Source of the DNA: Bog-473 sp963850095
Lineage (GTDB): Bacteria > Actinomycetota > Acidimicrobiia > Acidimicrobiales > RAAP-2
Assembly (NCBI GenBank): GCA_963850095.1
Contig: CAWKJX010000008.1
Coordinates: 248,001-312,000 of the forward strand
DNA length: 64,000 nucleotides
Reading direction: 5' to 3'
The notes under the pieces were generated by a model that did no database searches, had not been told where the DNA came from, and saw nothing but the letters and a program-made list of their open reading frames with translations. Within the stretch, counting starts at the first letter, position 1; each line of letters opens with the position of its first letter. The translations under genes were made by a program, and so were the position numbers. Below, one piece after another: positions 35,321-44,365 of the stretch.

Positions 35321-37738
35321 CAGCGGCGTGGCCGACAGCAGCAGGTTCTTCTTGCCCACCGAGTCGAAGTCGACCGTGGCCTGGGCCCGCGACCCCTCGC
35401 CCTTGGCGCTGACCACCACGCCGCGGCCCCAGTGGTCGTGCACCACCTCGTCGCCGGCCTGCAGTTCCAGGTCCTCGGCGCCGGTGCTCCCCCGCTGGCC
35501 GGCCCGGGCGGCGGCCGAGCGGGCGGCCAGGGGCACGGCCGGCGCGAAGGTGGCGCCGGCCAGGTGCTCGCCGGCGTCGTAGCCGGTGCCGCGGCGCGGC
35601 GAGCCCAGGCCGACGTCGTCGACCAGGTGGCTCGGCACCTCGGTCACGAAGCGGCTCGGCATGGCCGGCTGGGTGCGACCCCAGGTCGTGCGCGACCAGG
35701 CGTGGCTGATGGCCAGGTGCCGCCGGGCCCGGGTGATCCCGACGTAGAAGAGGCGGCGCTCCTCTTCGAGCTCGATCGGCTCGGCCAGCGAGCGGAAGTG
35801 CGGGAAGATGCCCTCTTCCAGGCCGACCACGAACACCGCCGGGTACTCCAGTCCCTTGGCCGTGTGCAGCGTCATGAGCGACACCCGGGTGCCGTCGCTG
35901 TCGAGCTCGTCGGAGTCGGCCACCAGCGCCACCGTCTCGAGGAAGCCGTTCACGTCGTCGAAGTCGCCCGCCTGGCTGGCCAGCTCGGCCAGGTTCTCAA
36001 TGCGGCCGTCGGCCTCGTGCGTGTGCTCGGCCACCAGCTCGGCCAGGTAGCCGGTGCGGTCGGCCACCAGCTGCACGAAGTCGGCCGGATTGACCGTCTG
36101 CACCAGCGGCCGCAGCTCGTGCAGCGTCTTGGAGAGATGCTCGGACCCCTTGAGGGCCTTGCCGGTCAGCCCGGCCTCGGCGGCCCGGTCGATCGCGTCG
36201 GCGAAGGGCACGTGCTCGGTGTGGGCCCAGGCGGCCAGGCGGGCCACCGACGTGTCGCCGATGCCGCGCTTGGGCACGTTGACGATGCGGCGGGCCGAGA
36301 CCTCGTCGTCGGGGTTGGCCAGCACGCGCACGTAGGCCAGGATGTCCTTAATCTCCTTGCGGTCGTAGAACTTGGCCCCGCCCACCACCTTGTAGGGGAT
36401 GCCGCTGAACTTCATGGAGGTCTCGAGCGGCAGGCTCTGGGCGTTGGTGCGGTAGAAGACGGCGACGTCGCCCCACGAGAGCCCCTCGGTCGCGTGCAGC
36501 CGGAGGATCTCGCCCGAGACCCACGCCGCCTCGTCGCGCTCGTCCTCGGCCCGGAAGCGCTTTATCGGCCCCCCGGTGTCGCCCACGGTGAAGAGCTCCT
36601 TGGACTGGCGGCCGATGTTGTTGGCGATGACGGCGTTGGCCGCGTCGAGGATGGTCTGGGTGGAGCGGAAGTTCTGCTCCAAGAGGATGGTGGTCACGTT
36701 GGGGAAGGCCCGCTCGAACTCCAAGATGTTGCGGATGTCGGCGCCACGCCAGCGGTAGACCGATTGGTCCGAGTCCCCCACGACGCACACGTTGCCGTGC
36801 GCCTCGCCCAGGAGCTTGACGATTTCGTTCTGCGCGTGGTTGGTGTCCTGGAACTCGTCGACGAGGATGTGCTTGAAGCGTTCCTGGTAGGCCGCCCGCA
36901 CGTCGTCGTGGGCCTGCAGCAGGTTGGCCGTGATCATGAGCAGGTCGTCGAAGTCGAGCGCGTTGGCCTGGTGCAGGCGGTCCTGGTACTGGGCGTAGAC
37001 GTCGGCGATGCGCTTGCGGAACGGGTCCGGACCTTCCCGGGCCTCGTCGCGGAACGTTTCGAAGTCGACCAGCTCGGACTTGGCCTGGCTGATGACCCCC
37101 TGGACGGCGCGCGACGGGAGGCGCTTCTGGTCCAGGCCGAGCTCGGCCGTGATCATTTCGATGAGGCGGCGCGAGTCGGTGTCGTCGTAGACGGTGAAAG
37201 CGGAGCGGTAGCCCAGGCGGTCGGCGTGCGTGCGCAGAATGCGCAGGCACGCCGAGTGGAAGGTCGAGACCCACATCTTCTCCGCCGGCGGGCCCACCAG
37301 CTCGACGACGCGGCGGCGCATCTCGTCGGCTGCCTTGTTGGTGAAGGTGATGGCGAGGATCCCCCACGGAGGCGCGTCGCCGGTGGCCAGCAGGTGGGCG
37401 ATGCGCCGGGTGAGCACCCGCGTCTTGCCCGAGCCCGCCCCCGCCACAATGAGCAGCGGCCCGCCCCGGTGCTCCACGGCGGCCCGTTGGGGCAGGGTCA
37501 GATCGTCGACCAGCGCGCTCGGGTTACCCGCGTACGCCCCCCGCTTGGTGGCGGAGCGCTGGCGGCGGCGCCGGCCGTCGTCGGCGCCCTCGGTCGGGAT
37601 CCCGTCGTCGTCGACCTCGTCGACCCACTCGTCCGAGGCGGCCGCCGCGGCAGCCGCGCCGCCGACCTCCTCGTCGGAGGTGTCGAACAGCTGTCCGTTC
37701 GCCACGCCGCCGCTCCCCGGCGTCACGGTCACTCCCAC
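35309..37738 (-). CDS. pcrA: ATP-dependent DNA helicase PcrA/UvrD
   Basis: SF1A 3'-5' helicase acting in nucleotide excision repair, replication restart and removal of RecA. 809 residues, normal length. After an acidic N-terminal tail of about 75 residues come the helicase motifs: Q motif LTLPQRAAVEH, Walker A IVAGAGSGKTRVL, ILAITFTNKAADEM, motif II ILVDEFQDTNHAQ, motif III VGDSDQSVYRWRGAD, motif IV LEQNFRST, motif V VSLMTLHTAKGLEYPAVF and motif VI LFYVGITRARRHL. The C-terminus has a Tudor-like GDEVVHDHWGRGVV segment. The GTG start overlaps the end of guaA by 10 bp. Confidence 0.96.
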   Translation of the reverse strand: MGVTVTPGSGGVANGQLFDTSDEEVGGAAAAAAASDEWVDEVDDDGIPTEGADDGRRRRQRSATKRGAYAGNPSALVDDLTLPQRAAVEHRGGPLLIVAGAGSGKTRVLTRRIAHLLATGDAPPWGILAITFTNKAADEMRRRVVELVGPPAEKMWVSTFHSACLRILRTHADRLGYRSAFTVYDDTDSRRLIEMITAELGLDQKRLPSRAVQGVISQAKSELVDFETFRDEAREGPDPFRKRIADVYAQYQDRLHQANALDFDDLLMITANLLQAHDDVRAAYQERFKHILVDEFQDTNHAQNEIVKLLGEAHGNVCVVGDSDQSVYRWRGADIRNILEFERAFPNVTTILLEQNFRSTQTILDAANAVIANNIGRQSKELFTVGDTGGPIKRFRAEDERDEAAWVSGEILRLHATEGLSWGDVAVFYRTNAQSLPLETSMKFSGIPYKVVGGAKFYDRKEIKDILAYVRVLANPDDEVSARRIVNVPKRGIGDTSVARLAAWAHTEHVPFADAIDRAAEAGLTGKALKGSEHLSKTLHELRPLVQTVNPADFVQLVADRTGYLAELVAEHTHEADGRIENLAELASQAGDFDDVNGFLETVALVADSDELDSDGTRVSLMTLHTAKGLEYPAVFVVGLEEGIFPHFRSLAEPIELEEERRLFYVGITRARRHLAISHAWSRTTWGRTQPAMPSRFVTEVPSHLVDDVGLGSPRRGTGYDAGEHLAGATFAPAVPLAARSAAARAGQRGSTGAEDLELQAGDEVVHDHWGRGVVVSAKGEGSRAQATVDFDSVGKKNLLLSATPLRRA

Positions 37739-39288
37739 TCAATGGTCCCGGGCGGCTTCGACGTGACGTCGAGCGCTACCCGGTTCACGCCCTCCACCTC
37801 GTTGATGATGCGTGAGGCGATGCGTTCGACCAGGTCGTAGGGCAGCCGGGCCCAGTCCGCCGTCATGGCGTCGTCGCTGGTGACGGCGCGGATGACGATG
37901 GGGTAGGCGTAGGTGCGGCCATCGCCCATGACGCCGACGGTGCGCACGGCCGGCAGGACGGCGAAGCTCTGCCACAGCTCGCGGTAGAGGCCGGCCCGGC
38001 GGATCTCCTCGACCACCACCGCGTCGGCGTTGCGCAGTATCTCGGCCCGCTCCGGCGTCACCTCGCCGATGATGCGCACGCCCAGGCCGGGGCCGGGGAA
38101 GGGCTGGCGCCAGACGATCTCGTGGGGCAGTCCGAGCTCCTCGCCCACGGCGCGCACCTCGTCCTTGAAGAGCAGGCGCAGCGGCTCCACCAGCTCGAAC
38201 TTCAGGTCGTCGGGCAACCCGCCCACGTTGTGGTGCGACTTGATGTTGGCCGCAGTGTCGCTGCCCGATTCGATGACGTCGGGGTACAGCGTCCCCTGCA
38301 CCAGGAAGCGGGGGCCCTCGCCGCCGCCCTCCTCGCCGGCGCCCAGGTCGCGCGCCACCTCCTCGAAGATGCGGATGAACAGCTCCCCGATGATCTTGCG
38401 CTTGCGCTCTGGGTCGGTCACGCCCTCGAGCGCGGTGAAGTACCGGTCGGCCGCCTTCACGTGCACCAGGTCGACCTTGAATTGGCGGCGGAAGGTGTCC
38501 TCGACCTGGTCGGCCTCGCCCGAGCGCATGAGGCCGGTGTCGACGAAGACGCAGGTGAGCTGGTCCCCCACCGCCTTGTGCACCAGCGCGGCGGCCACGG
38601 CCGAGTCGACCCCGCCGCTCAGCGCGCACAGGACGCGGTCGGTGCCGACCTGGCGCCGGACGGCCTCCACCTGCTGTTCGATGATCGACACGTGCGTCCA
38701 CGCCGGCAGGCATCCGCACACGTCGATCAGGAAGTGGTCGAACACCTCGCCGCCGCGGTCCGTGTGCACCACTTCGGGGTGGAATTGCAGCCCGAAGAGG
38801 CGGCGGTCCGGGTCGTGCATGGCGGCCACCGGCGCCCCGGGCGAGCTGGCCGTGGCCACGAAACCCTCGGGCACCGCCGTGACGGCGTCGCCGTGGCTCA
38901 TCCACACCGTCGAGCGGGCCGGCCAGTCGGGGCAGAGCGGCGATCCCGACTTGGCGCGTTGGGTCAGCTCGGTGCGGCCGTACTCGCCCTGCCCGGTCCG
39001 CGACACCGTGCCGCCGAGCTGGAGCGCCATGAGCTGCGCGCCGTAGCAGAGCCCGAGGACGGGGATGCCGAGGTCGTAGACGGCCGGGTCGATGGACGGC
39101 GCCGGCGTCTCGTAGACCGACTTGGGCCCGCCGCTGAAGATGATCCCCTTCGGCGCCCGCGCCCGGATCTCCTCGACGGTGATGGTGGCCGGGACGATCT
39201 CGGAGTAGACGTGCGCCTCGCGCACCCGGCGGGCGATCAGGCGGGCGTACTGCGCCCCGAAGTCGACGACGAGGACGGTGTCGGTCAC
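37729..39288 (-). CDS. guaA: GMP synthase (glutamine-hydrolysing)
   Basis: Converts XMP + glutamine + ATP to GMP. 519 residues, full length. The class I amidotransferase domain starts VLVVDFGAQYARLIARR, has the catalytic Cys in VLGLCYGAQLMAL and the His in GLQFHPEVVHT. The ATP-pyrophosphatase domain has the PP-loop LCALSGGVDSAVAAAL, then IKSHHNVGGLP and the dimerisation domain ending KPPGTIEWE. It is followed with 10 bp overlap by pcrA and preceded after 4 bp by guaB3, an operon for guanine nucleotide synthesis. Confidence 0.97.
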   Translation of the reverse strand: MTDTVLVVDFGAQYARLIARRVREAHVYSEIVPATITVEEIRARAPKGIIFSGGPKSVYETPAPSIDPAVYDLGIPVLGLCYGAQLMALQLGGTVSRTGQGEYGRTELTQRAKSGSPLCPDWPARSTVWMSHGDAVTAVPEGFVATASSPGAPVAAMHDPDRRLFGLQFHPEVVHTDRGGEVFDHFLIDVCGCLPAWTHVSIIEQQVEAVRRQVGTDRVLCALSGGVDSAVAAALVHKAVGDQLTCVFVDTGLMRSGEADQVEDTFRRQFKVDLVHVKAADRYFTALEGVTDPERKRKIIGELFIRIFEEVARDLGAGEEGGGEGPRFLVQGTLYPDVIESGSDTAANIKSHHNVGGLPDDLKFELVEPLRLLFKDEVRAVGEELGLPHEIVWRQPFPGPGLGVRIIGEVTPERAEILRNADAVVVEEIRRAGLYRELWQSFAVLPAVRTVGVMGDGRTYAYPIVIRAVTSDDAMTADWARLPYDLVERIASRIINEVEGVNRVALDVTSKPPGTIEWE

Positions 39289-39292
39289 CGGG

Positions 39293-40456
39293 TCAATGGC
39301 CCATCCCCACGCCCTGGGACCGCTGCAACGCCTTGCCTTCGGTCTGGAGTGACGGGGCGACCATGACCTCGGCCTTCTGGAACTCCTTGACCGTTTCGTA
39401 GCCGCACGTCGCCATGGCGGTGCGCAGCGCGCCGAAGAGGTTCATGCGGCCGTCGTTCTCGTGGGCCGGGCCGAGCAGGATTTCGCGCAGGCTGCCCCGC
39501 ACCGACGTGCGCACCCTGGCACCCCGGGGCAGCGTCGGGTGGAAGGTGGCCATGCCCCAGTGGAAACCGCGGGCCGGCGCCTCCACGGCGGACGACAGGG
39601 GCGAGCCGAGCATGACGGCGTCGGCCCCGCAGGTGATGGCCTTGGCGATGTCGCCCCCCTTGGACATGCCGCCGTCGGCAATGACGTGCACGTACACGCC
39701 GGTCTCGTCCAGGTGGCGCATGCGGGCGCCAGCCACGTCCGCGATGGCGGTGGCCTGCGGCACGCCCAGCCCGAGCACGCCCCGGGTGGTGCAGGCGTTG
39801 CCCGGGCCCACCCCCACGAGCACGCCCACGGCGCCGGTGCGCATGAGGTGCAGCCCGGCCTGGTACGAGGCGCACCCGCCCACGATCACCGGGATGTCGA
39901 ACTCGCGGATGAAGCGCTTCAGGTTGAGCGGCTCCGACGTCTTGGACACGTGCTCGGCCGAGACGACCGTCCCCTGAATGACGAGGATGTCCAGCTCGGC
40001 GGCCAGGATGGCCGGAGCCAGCGCCTCGGTCCGCTGCGGCGTCACCGAGGCCGCCGTCGTAATGCCGGCCTCCTTCATTTGGCGGATGCGGGCCGTCACC
40101 AGCTCGGGGATGATCGGCTCCTGGTACATCTGCTGCATGCGGGCCGTGGCCTTGTCGTCGTCGAGCTCGCGGATTTCGTCGAACAGCGGCGTCGGGTCCT
40201 CGTAGCGGGTCCACAGGCCCTCGAGGTTGAGCACGCCGAGGCCGCCCAGGCGCCCCAGCTCAATGGCCGTGGTCGGGCTGATCACCCCGTCCATGGCCGC
40301 GCCGAGCAGCGGCAGGTCGAAGCGGTAGGCGTCGATCTCCCACGAGACGTCGACGTCCTCGGGGTCGCGGGTCCGCCGGCTCGGGACGATGGCGATGTCG
40401 TCGAACCCGTAGGCCCGTCGTCCCGACTTGAAGATGCCGATTTCGATGTCTGCCAC
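39293..40456 (-). CDS. guaB3: GuaB3 family IMP dehydrogenase-related protein
   Basis: TIM-barrel protein of the IMPDH/GMPR superfamily. Near the N-terminus it reads IGIFKSGRRAYGFDDIAIVPSRRT, a GuaB3 signature, then GRLGGLGVLNLEGLW, IVGGCASYQAGLHLM, VLVGVGPGNACTTRGVLG with the catalytic-type Cys loop, and VIADGGMSKGGDIAKAI for phosphate binding. About 387 residues, without CBS domains, as usual for GuaB3. The GTG at 40456 is chosen because GGAGGG lies just upstream; the frame is open further to 40504. Actinobacteria usually carry a separate true guaB (guaB2), not seen here. Confidence 0.9.
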   Translation of the reverse strand: MADIEIGIFKSGRRAYGFDDIAIVPSRRTRDPEDVDVSWEIDAYRFDLPLLGAAMDGVISPTTAIELGRLGGLGVLNLEGLWTRYEDPTPLFDEIRELDDDKATARMQQMYQEPIIPELVTARIRQMKEAGITTAASVTPQRTEALAPAILAAELDILVIQGTVVSAEHVSKTSEPLNLKRFIREFDIPVIVGGCASYQAGLHLMRTGAVGVLVGVGPGNACTTRGVLGLGVPQATAIADVAGARMRHLDETGVYVHVIADGGMSKGGDIAKAITCGADAVMLGSPLSSAVEAPARGFHWGMATFHPTLPRGARVRTSVRGSLREILLGPAHENDGRMNLFGALRTAMATCGYETVKEFQKAEVMVAPSLQTEGKALQRSQGVGMGH

Positions 40457-40708
40457 TGGTTCGCCCTCCGGCATTCGTGGGGGCCGGTACGGCTCACCAA
40501 CCACACCGGCATGTCATTGCGACTTCGACTGCGACCGCCGGGCCGACGCGCCGACGAAGGCCCCATCCTACTTCCTCCGACCCTCTCCCCCGGCTCCTTC
40601 GAGGCACGAATTGGTGGTGTCGAGGGGGTGCTCCCCGCCGAGCTGCGGACCGGCGGAAGGGGCGGCGGGTGACCCGATGGGCCAGGTCGCGGCGCCTAGC
40701 GTCATGGC

Positions 40709-40969
40709 GTGCACATCCCCGAGTTGCTGGCAACGCACTCGACGGCATCGCCCGGCGTGACCGCTATTCTGCTCGCCCTCGCGGCCGTGCTGTTGTACTT
40801 CCGCTACCGTTCGCGCGGGGGTGGTGGCCGCGGTCCCCGGGGCGGCGGGGGCAGGGGCCCGTTCGGTCGGGGGCCCTGGGGCGGAGGCGGACGGGGTGAC
40901 GGTGAGCGGTGGCCCCTACGGGGGTGGGGCGGGCCGCAGCAGGAGGGCGACTCCCCGAGCGACCTGTAG
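40709..40969 (+). CDS. Small membrane protein with Gly/Arg-rich tail
   Basis: 86 residues from a GTG. One hydrophobic helix (GVTAILLALAAVLLYFRY, about residues 16-33) is followed by a tail made almost wholly of Gly, Arg, Pro and Trp. There is no known domain. The tail is low complexity, so it may be a real small protein or a chance frame in very GC-rich DNA; the clear helix and the good position before the hydratase gene favour a gene. Confidence 0.4.
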   Translation: MHIPELLATHSTASPGVTAILLALAAVLLYFRYRSRGGGGRGPRGGGGRGPFGRGPWGGGGRGDGERWPLRGWGGPQQEGDSPSDL

Positions 40970-40993
40970 TCCGGCGGCGCGAGACTTCCCGGC

Positions 40994-41680
40994 GTGGCCG
41001 ACGACGCCGTCACCCGGGGCATGCGCGCCCTGCTGGCCCGGCGCGACGGCGAGCTGGCCGACGGCGCGCACCAGGTGGGCTGGAAGATCGGCTTCAACAC
41101 CGCGGCGATTCAGCAGGCGTTGGGCCTCAGCGAACCCGTCGTCGGGTACCTGCTCGACCGCGGCGTGACGGCGGACGGCGCCACCGTGTCGCTGGCCGGC
41201 TGGACGGCGCCGGCGGTCGAGGTCGAAGTGGCCGTGCGGGTGGGTGACGACGGCGGCGTCGGCGGGCTGGCGCCGGCACTGGAATTGGTCGACCTCGACA
41301 TCTCCTTCGCCGACATAGAGCCGGTCCTGGCGGCCAACATCTGCCAGCGCGGCGTCGTGTTCGGCGACGAGGTCCCCGGGGTCGACCCGTGGGCCGTCGT
41401 CGCCAACGTGACCCGGGAACGGACCGCCGGGGACGGAGACGGCGACGGAGACGGCGCGGAGTCGGGTCAGCTGGTCGCCCAGGAGGGCCGCATCAGCCAG
41501 GACCCCGCCGCGACGGTGGACTTCGTCCGGTCCTTCCTCGCCGCCCACGGGTCATCCCTCGAGCCGGGCCACCGCATCATCGCGGGTTCGGTTGTTCCTC
41601 CCATCGCGGTGGCGCCGGGTGACTCGCTCGACGTGGACTTCGGTCCACTCGGACGACTGTCCGTCCGCTTCGCCCACTGA
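40994..41680 (+). CDS. 2-keto-4-pentenoate hydratase / fumarylacetoacetate hydrolase family protein
   Basis: 228 residues, soluble. HQVGWKIGFNTAAIQ near residue 27 and APAVEVEVAVRV near residue 73 (acidic metal ligands) match the MhpD-type hydratase fold. The late segment HRIIAGSVVPPIAVAPGD corresponds to the SGSvxPp block that shapes the active site. Such enzymes hydrate 2-hydroxypenta-2,4-dienoates in aromatic ring degradation, or decarboxylate related oxo acids. No ring-cleavage genes are nearby, so the substrate is open. A GDGDGDGDG run (about residues 148-156) is an unusual insert. Confidence 0.78.
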   Translation: MADDAVTRGMRALLARRDGELADGAHQVGWKIGFNTAAIQQALGLSEPVVGYLLDRGVTADGATVSLAGWTAPAVEVEVAVRVGDDGGVGGLAPALELVDLDISFADIEPVLAANICQRGVVFGDEVPGVDPWAVVANVTRERTAGDGDGDGDGAESGQLVAQEGRISQDPAATVDFVRSFLAAHGSSLEPGHRIIAGSVVPPIAVAPGDSLDVDFGPLGRLSVRFAH

Positions 41681-41719
41681 GCCCGGACCGGCCGGCGCCC
41701 CCACTGCTACGGTCGGCCT

Positions 41720-42581
41720 GTGGTTGACACACGGGTGATGACCTTGCCCGACGACCGCGAGCTGGCCTGGCTGGAGAGCGGCACGCCGCGGGGCTCTCCG
41801 GTGTTCGTGTTCCACGGCACGCCGGGCACCCGGCTGCAGGTGTCCTTCGACCAGAAAGCGATCACCGCGTCCGGGGTCCGCTTCATCGCACCGGATCGGC
41901 CCGGCTACGGGCACAGCACGTTGCAGCGGGGGCGAACCCTGGCGGACTGGGCGTCCGACGTCGCCACGCTGGCCGACCACCTCGACATCGGCCAGTTCGC
42001 CGTCGCCGGCGTCTCGGGCGGCGGACCACACGCCTTGGTCTGCGCGCGGCATCTCGGCCGATCGCGTCAGCGCGGCGGCCATCGTGAGCGGTATCGGTCC
42101 GCTGTCCGAGCCGGAGTTCGGCGGCTCCATGGAGGGGATCAACAAGGGCACCACCATGGTGGCGGCACGAGCTCCACTCGTCCTCCACGCCTTCTTCTCC
42201 CTGCAGGAGCAATTCATGCGACGCTGGCCCGACGCGGCGCTGCGGGCGGTCTCGAAGACCATGCCCGAATCGGACATCGCCGTGTTGGAACGCCCCGAGG
42301 TCCAGGCCGCCTTCAGGTCGGACCTGCGGCAGCACTCGGCGCCGGCGGCCGCCCAGGACATGATGCTCTTCGCCCGGGACTGGGGCTTCGCGCTCGAGGA
42401 CGTCGCGGTGCCCGTCGACGTATGGCACGGCACCGCCGACAAGAACGTGCCCTTCGCCCACGGCAAGGCCATGGCCGAGCGGATCCCCCGGGCGCGGTTC
42501 CACGAGTGTCCGGGCGAAGGCCACCTGCTCGTCGTGGCGCACCTCGAGGAGATTTTGCGGACCATCACGGCGGCGGACTGA
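41720..42581 (+). CDS. Alpha/beta hydrolase, one frameshift
   Basis: Reads VFVFHGTPGTRLQ (oxyanion HG), RFIAPDRPGYGHS, and the nucleophile elbow VAGVSGGGPHAL with Ser. A single break near 42060 joins the next frame (AAIVSGIGPLSE), which holds the cap and the rest: VPVDVWHGTADKNVPF with the acidic residue and ECPGEGHLLV with the His. About 287 codons, typical for the fold. The triad is complete, so the frame break is likely an error. Substrate unknown. It follows the hydratase-like gene after 39 bp, so the two may act together on a small acid or ester. Confidence 0.85.
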
Positions 42582-42606
42582 CGCGCGGCCGGGACGCCCA
42601 CCGGCG

Positions 42607-42626
42607 GCCCGGGTTGGCGCCCGGGC
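42607..42626. terminator. Bidirectional terminator hairpin
   Basis: GCCCGGG (42607-42613) and CCCGGGC (42620-42626), loop of 6, in the 53-bp gap between the convergent hydrolase and Nudix genes. Confidence 0.5.
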
Positions 42627-42634
42627 GCGAGAAC

Positions 42635-43399
42635 TCAGTGGTCGAGCACCACACTCAGCAGCTCGTGGATCATGCGCGCCGTGGCGCCCCAGATCATTTC
42701 GCCCGAGACCTCGAAGAACCACACGGGAAACGAGTCGTCGTCCGAGCCCGGGATGTCGCGCCCGGGAACACGCCAGCGCTCCTCGTGGAAGATGGCGGGG
42801 TCGGCCAGCTCGGCCAGCGCGACGTCGAAGACCCGCTCGACCTCGGTCGGGTTGGGCACCAGGCGCGGGCGGCCCGCCAGCGTGGCCAGGACCGGCTGAA
42901 TGAGGGAGCTCGACACCATCGTCATGACCGGGTGGAGCCAGCCGACGACGGTGACGAGAGACGGCGCCAGGCCCACCTCCTCGTGCGCCTCGCGTCGGGC
43001 GGCCGCAGTGGCGTCCTCGCCCGCATCGAGGCGCCCCCCGGGGAAGCTGACCTGCCCCTTGTGGGTGCGCAGATCGCTCGAGCGGCGGGTCAGGACGAGC
43101 CGCCCCTCCCCGTTTTCGTCGAAGAGAGGCACCAGGACCCCGGAGTTCACCCGTAGGGGCCGGGCCTGGCCGGGCGGGCCGTCGCCGTCGGACAGGACGG
43201 GCGGCGCCGTGAAGATGGAGTCCGATCCCACGTCGAGCGGCACGGGTCCGTCCTGGCCCGCCGCGCCGAGCGCCTCGAGCACCCGGTCCAGGGAGATGGA
43301 GGCCCGCCGCCCGGTCGGGAGGCCGGACCAGGGCGGCGGCCCACCCGGACGCCACCCGGCCGGACGCGGGATCACCTGGGGTGGGACAGGCCGCGGCAC
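42635..43399 (-). CDS. Nudix hydrolase, CoA pyrophosphatase (NudL-like)
   Basis: 254 residues. The Nudix box GGRLDAGEDATAAARREAHEEVGL fits GX5EX7REUXEEXGU and gives the Mg2+ ligands. Before it, RRSSDLRTHKGQVSFPGGR is the extended motif (LLTxRxxxLxxHxGQVxFPGG) characteristic of CoA pyrophosphatases. The C-terminal part, EVSGEMIWGATARMIHELL, also matches. The enzyme cleaves CoA or oxidised CoA to 3',5'-ADP and phosphopantetheine. The first 80 residues are Pro-rich and probably variable; a start further downstream is possible. Confidence 0.88.
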   Translation of the reverse strand: MPRPVPPQVIPRPAGWRPGGPPPWSGLPTGRRASISLDRVLEALGAAGQDGPVPLDVGSDSIFTAPPVLSDGDGPPGQARPLRVNSGVLVPLFDENGEGRLVLTRRSSDLRTHKGQVSFPGGRLDAGEDATAAARREAHEEVGLAPSLVTVVGWLHPVMTMVSSSLIQPVLATLAGRPRLVPNPTEVERVFDVALAELADPAIFHEERWRVPGRDIPGSDDDSFPVWFFEVSGEMIWGATARMIHELLSVVLDH

Positions 43400-43444
43400 C
43401 AGGCCAAACTAGAGGGTTGCCCCGGGTCGCTACGCTGTCGCCCC

Positions 43445-44290
43445 GTGACGACCCCCGAAGAGCTGCAAGCGCAGGCCGATGCGTTCGGTTGGTACCACAC
43501 GATCGACCTGGGCCAGGGCGTCGTCACCAAGGGCATCAGCGTGCAGGAGACCTCGGTCGGCGTGCTGCCCGACGTCACCGGCCGCAGCGTGCTCGACATC
43601 GGGGCGTGGGACGGCAAGTTCTCCTTCCTCGCCGAGCAACGGGGCGCCAGCCGGGTGGTGGCGCTCGACCACTACGCCTGGGGCGTCGACTTCGTGGCCC
43701 GGGGGGCGTACTGGGAGCAGTGCATCGCCAGCGGCACCCTGCCCGACCAGTCCCGCGACGAGACCGAGTTCTGGCGGCCCGACCTCCCCGGCCGGCGGGG
43801 CTTCGAGCTCGCCTCGGCCGCGCTGGGGTCAAAGGTGGAGCCGGTGGTGGCCGACTTCCAGAAGGTGGACCTCGACGAGCTGGGGCAGTTCGACGTGGTG
43901 CTGTATCTCGGTGTGCTCTACCACATGAAGGAGCCGCTGACCTGCCTCGAGCGGGTGCGCGCCGTCACCAAGGAAGTCGCGGTCATCGAGACCGAGGCCG
44001 TGCACCTCCAGGGCCTCGACAACGAGGTGCTCCTGCAGTTCCACGCCGGCAGCTCGCTGCGCACCGACTTCGGCAACTGGTACGTGCCGACCATCGCCGC
44101 GCTGCACAACCTCTGCCGCGCCGCCGGATTCGCCCGGATCGAGACGGTGGTCGGGCCGCCTCCTCCGCCGCATTCGTCGAAGGAACCGCTGAGCCGCCAG
44201 ATCGGCCGGCGGGTGGTGGGCTCGCCCACCCCGGCGCCGTCGGCGCCCAGTGAGAACTACCGCGCCGTCGTGCACGCCTTCACCAGCTGA
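43445..44290 (+). CDS. SAM-dependent methyltransferase, CmoB/DUF1698-like
   Basis: 281 residues. The SAM-binding motif I is SVLDIGAWDGKFSFLAEQRGA; motif II is RVVALDHYAW. FDVVLYLGVLYHMKEPL is typical of the Methyltransf_9 group that includes CmoB. The N-terminal FGWYHTIDLGQGVVTKG (like xWxHxixlxxgxxTpG) also fits. True CmoB makes tRNA cmo5U34 and is rare in actinobacteria, so this is more likely a relative acting on a sugar, lipid or natural product. It diverges from the Nudix gene by 45 bp. Confidence 0.75.
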   Translation: MTTPEELQAQADAFGWYHTIDLGQGVVTKGISVQETSVGVLPDVTGRSVLDIGAWDGKFSFLAEQRGASRVVALDHYAWGVDFVARGAYWEQCIASGTLPDQSRDETEFWRPDLPGRRGFELASAALGSKVEPVVADFQKVDLDELGQFDVVLYLGVLYHMKEPLTCLERVRAVTKEVAVIETEAVHLQGLDNEVLLQFHAGSSLRTDFGNWYVPTIAALHNLCRAAGFARIETVVGPPPPPHSSKEPLSRQIGRRVVGSPTPAPSAPSENYRAVVHAFTS

Positions 44291-44365
44291 GGCCGAACCG
44301 GCGCCGGCCGCGTCCGGGTCAGCCGTGCGCGACCTCGCCGTCCCGGTCGGCCGGGGCGTTGCGGG

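Noticed and set aside
34814..35412. Long open frames opposite the Ddn-like and pcrA genes (up to 929 codons on the + strand to 37840)
   Set aside because: High-GC antisense frames; repeated Arg/Gly/His composition and no conserved motif, while the minus-strand proteins are unmistakable.
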